Source of the DNA: Rhodanobacteraceae bacterium
GTDB lineage: Bacteria > Pseudomonadota > Gammaproteobacteria > Xanthomonadales > SZUA-5
Assembly (NCBI GenBank): GCA_024234055.1
Contig: JACKOW010000010.1
Location: forward strand, 85,612 to 149,611
Length of the DNA stretch: 64,000 nt
Reading direction: 5' to 3'
How positions within the stretch are numbered: the stretch's first letter is position 1; every line of letters begins with the position of its first letter. Positions 59,294-64,000 of the stretch are shown here, in pieces. The notes under the pieces were generated by a model, which did no database searches, had not been told where the DNA came from, and saw nothing but the letters and a program-made list of their open reading frames with translations. Position numbers and translations under genes: made by a program.

Positions 59294-60250
59294 TCAGAAA
59301 TGATGCACGCCCTCGATCTCGCACAACAGATCGCTGCGGCAGACCTCGCCCTGGAGCACGGCAAAGGCAGCGCCGGGGAAGTTCTCGCGCAGGAAGGTCT
59401 CGGTTTCGAAAAAGTGCTCTTCCTCGCGCACATAGGCGCGCAGCACGGTGCCCGAGCCGAATCGGCTGTCGGTGTCCCAGGTGCTGTTGGCCACTTCCAG
59501 CAGGCTTTCCAGATTGCGCCGGGTTTCTTCCAGCTGTTTGTCCAGCCGACCGATGTGGCGCGAGCTGTGGCCGACCACGCTGGCGGTGCCGGAGATCAAC
59601 AACACGCCGCCGCGTTGGCTTTTCCACAGCGCCCCACGTGAAAAGCGCGGCGGCTCCGGACCGTATTCGGGCGGGTAGTTGCGCGGCAAGGTCTGGCGTG
59701 GATTGTCGATCATCTGCCCCGGCGTCTTCGAGGCCAGCCACAGCAGGCGCAGATGCGAGGAGCGATCGGGCAGGCCGATCACGGTCGCGGCCGGGTCAGC
59801 TTCGAAGCGGGCCCGCTCCAGCGCCAGCTGGCGACCGACGCAGAACTGCCGGTAGCGCTCGTTGTCGCCCTGACCCTCGTTGATGCGGGAGAAGTAGCTC
59901 CAGATCCGCAGCACATAGGGAAAGCCGGAGCCCTGCACGTAGTCGAGCAGGCGCCGGTAGGCCTCGTGGGTGGTGGTGCCAATGCCGCCAAAATCGCGCT
60001 CGGACAGCACCAGCTCGCCCAGCATCAGATCATCATCGCCAGCAAAATGGGCGGCGCCGATCTGACCGCCACGCAGCCGTCCCCTGCTGTGCCAGGACTC
60101 GCAGACACTGTGCAGGGCCGGCATCGGCAGCTCAAAACTGGAGGCGCCACCGCCACGGACGCCCAGATGCCAGGCCGCGAAAGCGTCCTTCATGGGCTCG
60201 GGTGCCAGGTCCACCAACCAGCGCGGATGGGCTTTGCGAGATTCGGTCAT
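59294..60250 (-). CDS. xanB2: Chorismatase, XanB2/FkbO/Hyg5-like
   Basis: 318 residues. Converts chorismate to hydroxybenzoate or related products. In Xanthomonas, XanB2 gives 3- and 4-hydroxybenzoate for xanthomonadin pigment and ubiquinone. Recognised by YVLRIWSYFSRINEGQGDNE, RYRQFCVGRQLAL, GVLLISGTASVVGHSSRHIG and the C-terminal Glu-rich FETETFLRENFPGAAFAVLQ. The start MTESRKAHPRW at 60250 is the first plausible one; the frame upstream is hemF antisense. It is divergent from hemF by 57 bases. No pigment (pig) genes are present, so the ubiquinone role may be the relevant one (inference). Confidence 0.82.
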   Translation of the reverse strand: MTESRKAHPRWLVDLAPEPMKDAFAAWHLGVRGGGASSFELPMPALHSVCESWHSRGRLRGGQIGAAHFAGDDDLMLGELVLSERDFGGIGTTTHEAYRRLLDYVQGSGFPYVLRIWSYFSRINEGQGDNERYRQFCVGRQLALERARFEADPAATVIGLPDRSSHLRLLWLASKTPGQMIDNPRQTLPRNYPPEYGPEPPRFSRGALWKSQRGGVLLISGTASVVGHSSRHIGRLDKQLEETRRNLESLLEVANSTWDTDSRFGSGTVLRAYVREEEHFFETETFLRENFPGAAFAVLQGEVCRSDLLCEIEGVHHF

Positions 60251-60307
60251 TCGATTCGGTGGCTTTGCAGTCGAGCGGCCTATCATACGCAGCCCCAGTT
60301 CAGCCCG

Positions 60308-61228
60308 ATGCAAAGCATGGATATCGAACGCGTACGTGCCTACCTCCTGGGTCTGCAGGATCAGATCTGCGCCTCGGTCGAGGCCCTGGAACCAACGACA
60401 CGCTTTGCCGAGGACAGCTGGCAGCGTGCCGAAGGCGGTGGCGGGCGCACCCGCGTGCTCAAGGGCGGCGCGGTGTTCGAGCAGGCCGGTATCGGATTTT
60501 CCGACGTCCAGGGCGCGCGCATGCCGGCCAGTGCCACCGCCCATAGACCGGAGCTGGCCGGCCGCGGCTTTCATGCGATGGGCGTGTCGCTGGTGTTCCA
60601 TCCGCGCAATCCCTATGTGCCGACCACGCATCTGAACGTGCGCCTGTTCAGCACCACCGGACCCGATCCGGTGTGGTGGTTCGGCGGCGGCTTCGACCTC
60701 ACGCCCTACTACCCCTTCGACGAGGACGTGCGCCATTGGCACGAGGTGGCCCGGGCGGTCTGCGATCCTTTCGGCAAGGACCTGTATCCGCGCTACAAGC
60801 GCTGGTGCGACGACTATTTCTATCTCAAGCACCGCGGCGAAACCCGCGGCGTCGGCGGCCTGTTCTATGACGATCTGTCCGAACCGGGATTCGAGCCCTG
60901 TTTCGAGCTGATGCGGGCGGTCGGCCGCGGCTTCGAGCAGGCCTACCTGCCACTGGTCGAGCGCCGCAAAAACACGCCCTACGGCCAGCGCGAGCGCGAT
61001 TTTCAGCGCTATCGGCGCGGTCGCTACGTCGAGTTCAACCTGGTCTGGGACCGCGGCACGCTGTTCGGGCTGCAATCGGGTGGGCGCACCGAGTCGATCC
61101 TGATGTCGTTGCCGCCGGAAGTGCGCTTCGAGTATGGCTATCAGCCGCCCGAAGGCAGCGCGGAAGCACGCTTGAACGACTATCTGCGACCGCGTGACTG
61201 GTTGACCGAGCTGTCCGATGGACGCTGA
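60308..61228 (+). CDS. hemF: Oxygen-dependent coproporphyrinogen-III oxidase
   Basis: Converts coproporphyrinogen III to protoporphyrinogen IX with O2 in heme synthesis. About 306 residues. Family blocks: GGGGRTRVLKGGAVFEQAGI, HPRNPYVPTTHLNVRLF, WWFGGGFDLTPYYPFDEDV, GETRGVGGLFYDDL and EFNLVWDRGTLFGLQSGGR. ATG 60308 and ATG 60317 are both possible starts. Its end overlaps the RluA-family gene by 11 bases, so the two are probably co-transcribed. Confidence 0.96.
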   Translation: MQSMDIERVRAYLLGLQDQICASVEALEPTTRFAEDSWQRAEGGGGRTRVLKGGAVFEQAGIGFSDVQGARMPASATAHRPELAGRGFHAMGVSLVFHPRNPYVPTTHLNVRLFSTTGPDPVWWFGGGFDLTPYYPFDEDVRHWHEVARAVCDPFGKDLYPRYKRWCDDYFYLKHRGETRGVGGLFYDDLSEPGFEPCFELMRAVGRGFEQAYLPLVERRKNTPYGQRERDFQRYRRGRYVEFNLVWDRGTLFGLQSGGRTESILMSLPPEVRFEYGYQPPEGSAEARLNDYLRPRDWLTELSDGR

Positions 61229-61922
61229 TCAGCGGCTGCCGCTGCTGGCCGATAACGCCCGCTGGCTGGTGGTCAACAAGCCAGCGGGCATCGCCGCCAT
61301 TCCGGCCCGCGATGAAAGCCCCGAGCAATCCTTGCGGCATCGGTTGCAGACCCAACTCGGCTGCCCGCTGTGGGTAGTGCACCGACTGGATCGCGACACC
61401 AGCGGCGTGATGATCTTCGCCCGCGACGCCGATGCCCATCGGGCCCTGAATCTGGCTTTTCAGCATGGCAAGGTCGGCAAGAGTTATCTGGCCTGGACAC
61501 TGGGCGTGCCCGACCCGGAGCAGGGTCGTATCGAGGTGCCGCTGCACACGGCCCGCAAGGGCAAGATGCGCCCGGCTGCCAGAGGCGAGGCCGGCGCCCT
61601 TCAAGCCCGCACCGACTACGCGCTGGAACAGCGCTGGCGCCTCGATCACGCCTGGATTGGCCGCCTGCGCTGCCAACCGCGTACCGGCCGCCAGCATCAG
61701 ATCCGGGTGCATCTGCGCAGTCGCGATTGCCCCATCCTGCAGGACGCGCTGTACGGCATGGCAACCCTGAAAGCGCCCTACGATCAGTTGCCAATCAGCC
61801 GCTTGGCACTGCATGCAGCCGCGGTGGAAGTTCCGGCCGTGCTGGACGTGCCGGCGCAGCGCGTGCAGGCGCCGCTACCAGCGGACCTGGTGGAGCTGGA
61901 GGCGTATCTGGAGGCGCGGTAG
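61218..61922 (+). CDS. RluA-family pseudouridine synthase
   Basis: 234 residues. The catalytic Asp lies in WVVHRLDRDTSGVMIFARD (about 53-71). The other family blocks are WLVVNKPAGIAAIP, KSYLAWTLG, RTGRQHQIRVHLRSRDCPIL and SRLALHAAAVEV. There is no N-terminal S4 domain, so it is of the short RluA/TruC-like type; the RNA target is uncertain. The start overlaps the end of hemF. Confidence 0.9.
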   Translation: MDADQRLPLLADNARWLVVNKPAGIAAIPARDESPEQSLRHRLQTQLGCPLWVVHRLDRDTSGVMIFARDADAHRALNLAFQHGKVGKSYLAWTLGVPDPEQGRIEVPLHTARKGKMRPAARGEAGALQARTDYALEQRWRLDHAWIGRLRCQPRTGRQHQIRVHLRSRDCPILQDALYGMATLKAPYDQLPISRLALHAAAVEVPAVLDVPAQRVQAPLPADLVELEAYLEAR

Positions 61923-61968
61923 GTCATCTTGGCCGCGCAGCAGATATCGTGACGCGGGGCGCGGCAAG

Positions 61969-62095
61969 ACGTCAAAGGCAAAACGTCAATCAGAACCGGC
62001 CGGGCTTCTGCGCTGTTGTACGTCCAGGGTTGTCTGGACGCTTCTCCACCCGACCAGGAGCGTCCAGACAAGTCTGGACCTACAAGAACTCGAAC
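61969..62095. repeat. Island with TCAAAGG/CAAAACG units and GTCCAGAC palindrome
   Basis: GTCAAAGGCAAAACGTCAAT at 61972 is a short degenerate heptamer array. GCTGTTGTACGTCCAGGGTT then GTCTGGACGC (62012-62041) and the inverted AGCGTCCAGACAAGTCTGGA then CCTACAAG (62059-62086) form the core. It lies between the RluA-family gene and the convergent membrane protein gene. Confidence 0.82.
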
Positions 62096-62130
62096 CGGCG
62101 CCGCGCAGTGCTCATCCCTCCTCGAGGCCT

Positions 62131-62541
62131 CTACGGCGCGACCACGCCTGACCGACGCCTGCGCCCATTCACCAGCACCGGCATCAACCCGAACAGCAGC
62201 AGGCTGGCACCGTAGATGCGTCCGGGCGTGCTCAGGAAATAGGCGCCGATCTCGGCCAGCGACTGGCCGCGCACCCACAGGCCGACGCCGAGGTCCGCGA
62301 GCAGCACCAGGCCCAGGGCCATCAGGCCCATGCCCAGATGCATGACTGCCGTCGCCGGCAGCGCCAGGCGTCGTGGCACGAAGCGGGCGGCGAACATCAT
62401 CGCCATCAGCAGGATCGGCATTTCCATCAGCACCGCGGTCGTGGCGCCGAAATTGGGTTCCAGCCACATCACCCGGATCGGACCACAAGCGAAACCGACG
62501 GCGAAGACGATGGCGAAGTAGGCGAGGGCGGCGGGGAGCAT
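62131..62541 (-). CDS. Small four-helix membrane protein, hypothetical
   Basis: 136 residues with four membrane segments: AALAYFAIVFAVGFACGPI, GATTAVLMEMPILLMAMMFA, TAVMHLGMGLMALGLVLLAD and GASLLLFGLMPVLVNG. It ends in a basic tail. The start ATG 62541 is set by the protein sequence: the upstream frame is repeat DNA, and the base before the ATG is already part of a heptamer array (ACCGACA units), so no normal ribosome site is present. Family unknown. Confidence 0.65.
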   Translation of the reverse strand: MLPAALAYFAIVFAVGFACGPIRVMWLEPNFGATTAVLMEMPILLMAMMFAARFVPRRLALPATAVMHLGMGLMALGLVLLADLGVGLWVRGQSLAEIGAYFLSTPGRIYGASLLLFGLMPVLVNGRRRRSGVVAP

Positions 62542-62602
62542 CTTGGTTGTCGGTTGTGGGTTGCTGGGTTGGGACGGGGCACGGGGCACGGGGCACGGGA
62601 GA
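62542..62602. repeat. Heptamer arrays directly upstream of a start codon
   Basis: TGGTTGTCGGTTGTGGGTTG then CTGGGTTGGG (62544-62573) is a GGTTGTC-type array touching the membrane protein start codon. It is followed by ACGGGGCACGGGGCACGGGG at 62575-62599. Confidence 0.85.
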
Positions 62603-62619
62603 TGCTCTCATGATTGCGT

Positions 62620-63061
62620 CATTGCGAGGCACCTGTGTCGGCCCGAAACTGCGCACGGGCCTGCAGCACAAACCCGCCTGTAGGAGCGACCTCGCGTCGC
62701 GACCGGCAAGCCGCAGGTCCGCCGCAGCGGTCGCGCCGCAAGGGCGCTCCTACAGGTGGACAAAGAAAATCAACGACTTGCGATATGGGTTCATGGAGAG
62801 TCACCTGTGTCGGCCCGACACTGCGTACGGGCCTTGAACCCCCGGCGTCATTGCGAGCGTAGCGAAGCAATCCAGGGGTGTGCGGCGCTACCCTGGATTG
62901 CGTCGTCGCTCCGCTCCTTTCCATGCGCCCGCATCGTGAGTTTCTGGATTCACGAGACTGGCGCAGAGCGGCTTTTCGTAGCCCGAAGTGCGCGAAGCGC
63001 TCTCCGGGCGGTGACGCGACAGCGCCCCGCTGAGCCGCTGCGTGGCACAACGGGCTAGGCA
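62620..63061. repeat. Composite GTCGGCCC / GTAGGAGCG / GAAGCAATCC module
   Basis: CATTGCGAGGCACCTGTGTC at 62619, a TGTAGGAGCGACCTCGCG REP pair (62680-62756), CGACTTGCGATATGGGTTCA (62774), a second GTGTCGGCCCGACACTGCG (62809) and GCGTCATTGCGAGCGTAGCG with an inverted GAAGCAATCCAGGG / CCCTGGATTGCG (62861-62900). Then an inverted GTAGCCCGAAGTGCGCG / CACAACGGGCTAG pair to 63059. No gene is seen in 62542-63237. Confidence 0.82.
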
Positions 63062-63182
63062 CGACGGCGTGCACCGGTTCAAGCAGGCCGGATCCTTCGC
63101 GTCAGCAGATCTTGATTGAGCCACAATCCAGGCACACGAGGCGCCCGGCGCCCTGCCCTCGATACAGCCCTATGATCTTCAG

Positions 63183-63211
63183 ACCGTCGCGGACAAAGTC
63201 CGCTCCCACAG
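63183..63211. repeat. Single REP (GGACAAAGTCCGCTCCCACA)
   Basis: One copy of the TGTGGGAGCGG family (minus orientation) about 27 bases upstream of the exonuclease start; no partner and no array. Confidence 0.7.
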
Positions 63212-63237
63212 GCAAACGCCCAAACAGTAACTAGCCC

Positions 63238-63804
63238 ATGCCCGAAATCTATGTCAGTACCGATGTCGAAACCGACGGCCCCATTCCGGGACCGCACTCC
63301 ATGTTGAGTCTCGGGTCGGCCGCTTACACGGCCGACAAGCAGCTGCTCGGCAGCTTCAGCGCCAATCTGCAGACGCTACCCGGCGCCTGCGGCCATCCGG
63401 ACACCATGGTCTGGTGGCAGGGCCAGCCAGAGGCCTGGGCCGCCTGTCGTCAGTCGCCCGAAGCACCCGATCAGGTGATGGCGCGCTATCTGGCCTGGCT
63501 GGAATCGCTGCCCGGCAAACCGGTGTTCGTCGGCTATCCGGCCGCTTTCGATTTCATGTTCGTCTACTGGTACCTGATGCGCTTTGCCGGGCGCAGCCCG
63601 TTCAGTCATTCGGCGCTGGACATCAAGACCTATGCGATGGCGCTGCTGAAGAAACCTTACCGGCAGAGCAGCAAGCAGCATATGCCAGCGGACTGGTTCG
63701 ACCCGCTGCCACATACGCATGTGGCCGTCGACGACGCCGTTGCCCAGGGTGCGTTGTTCTGCAACATGCTCAAGGCCAATTGCGGCGATTTGCGCTTGGA
63801 TTGA
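63238..63804 (+). CDS. DEDDh-type 3'-5' exonuclease-like protein
   Basis: 188 residues. The RNase H-like exonuclease motifs are visible: Exo I STDVETDGP (D9, E11), Exo II GYPAAFDFMFVYWYL, and Exo III HVAVDDAVAQG with the His and Asp expected of the DEDDh class. It lacks extra domains and resembles small exoribonuclease-like proteins (Rv2179c type) more than DnaQ. The substrate, RNA or DNA, is unknown. Confidence 0.78.
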   Translation: MPEIYVSTDVETDGPIPGPHSMLSLGSAAYTADKQLLGSFSANLQTLPGACGHPDTMVWWQGQPEAWAACRQSPEAPDQVMARYLAWLESLPGKPVFVGYPAAFDFMFVYWYLMRFAGRSPFSHSALDIKTYAMALLKKPYRQSSKQHMPADWFDPLPHTHVAVDDAVAQGALFCNMLKANCGDLRLD

Positions 63805-63879
63805 GCTTCGGAGCTACACAGCCGCAAATCCGTTCAGCGTCCGACCGTGTCGGCGACGGTGCCCAGCTGGACCAAATGC

Positions 63880-63955
63880 AGTGCAGCGGAGCGAGCTCCG
63901 CTCTACAGGAGCCAAGGCACCCCTTCTCTTGTACAGCCGAGCTTGCTCGGCTGCC
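63880..63955. repeat. REP module (GCTCTAC..GCCGAGCTTGCTCGGC), single copy
   Basis: TGCAGCGGAGCGAGCTCCGC then TCTACAG at 63883 and CAGCCGAGCTTGCTCGGCTG at 63935 match the modules at 30312-30522. The window ends 45 bases later with no gene start visible. Confidence 0.7.
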
Positions 63956-64000
63956 GTACCCGCGGTCGGTCGTCAGGCCTCTCCACGCTACCGACAGACG

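Overview
The window is high-GC proteobacterial DNA that most resembles the Lysobacterales (Xanthomonadales). The evidence is gene content and order: LysM protein-dprA-smg on one strand and def-fmt-rsmB-DUF4390-ntrY on the other; a XanB2/FkbO-type chorismatase; divergent phhA and Lrp/AsnC genes; a CSLREA/beta-helix secreted protein ending in a (D)xxFxxGFE tail; and large numbers of REP-like intergenic repeats. This is inferred from recognised families; no 16S rRNA or tRNA gene was seen.

Layout. 1-9.5 kb: a broken diguanylate cyclase, a trypsin-like exported protease, the CSLREA protein, phhA with its divergent broken Lrp gene, an SDR, and a cd1 nitrite reductase gene (nirS) with an extra N-terminal cytochrome c domain and six apparent single-base indels. 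9.7-16.2 kb: aceK, bioC, smg, dprA, LysM protein. 16.5-20.6 kb: a block lying between the dprA side and def, holding a BlaI-like repressor, an M56/BlaR1-like membrane protease and three related small exported proteins, with BlaI-type operators in front of several of them. 20.6-26 kb: def-fmt-rsmB-DUF4390-ntrY in a tightly overlapping operon. 26-35 kb: an e(P4)-like acid phosphatase, a TVP38-flavoprotein fusion, an ECF sigma/anti-sigma/HEAT/HEAT operon, DUF2750 and msrB. 35.8-40 kb: a MacAB-like ABC export operon. 41-55 kb: M16 protease, rep helicase, ThrE-like exporter, EamA transporter, NfeD-QmcA pair, TorF-like porin, a 2Fe-2S reductase, DUF2845, pirin and MscS. 55-64 kb: DUF4124 protein, a kinase-FGE fusion, a degenerate zincin-like protein, chorismatase, hemF, an RluA-family synthase, a small membrane protein and a DEDDh exonuclease.

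The most unusual thing is between the genes. About twenty intergenic islands combine (i) arrays of 7-bp units (sometimes 8-9 bp), (ii) palindromic REP-like cores (families GTCCAGAC..GTCTGGAC, TGTGGGAGCGG..CCGCTCCCACA, TGTAGGAGCG..CGCTCCTACA, and a CGAAGCAATCCAGG module), and (iii) often the same array in reverse complement on the other side. The unit sequence differs between islands but matches between the two arms of one island, and in many cases the first unit begins exactly at the stop codon of the neighbouring gene (smg, nfeD, acid phosphatase, ntrY, pirin, Lrp, aceK).

At least ten genes carry apparent single-base frameshifts while long genes beside them are intact. Conserved sequence continues perfectly after each shift, so I read most of them as local sequence errors rather than decay, but this needs reads to settle. 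For those genes the coordinates given span the whole reconstructed gene.
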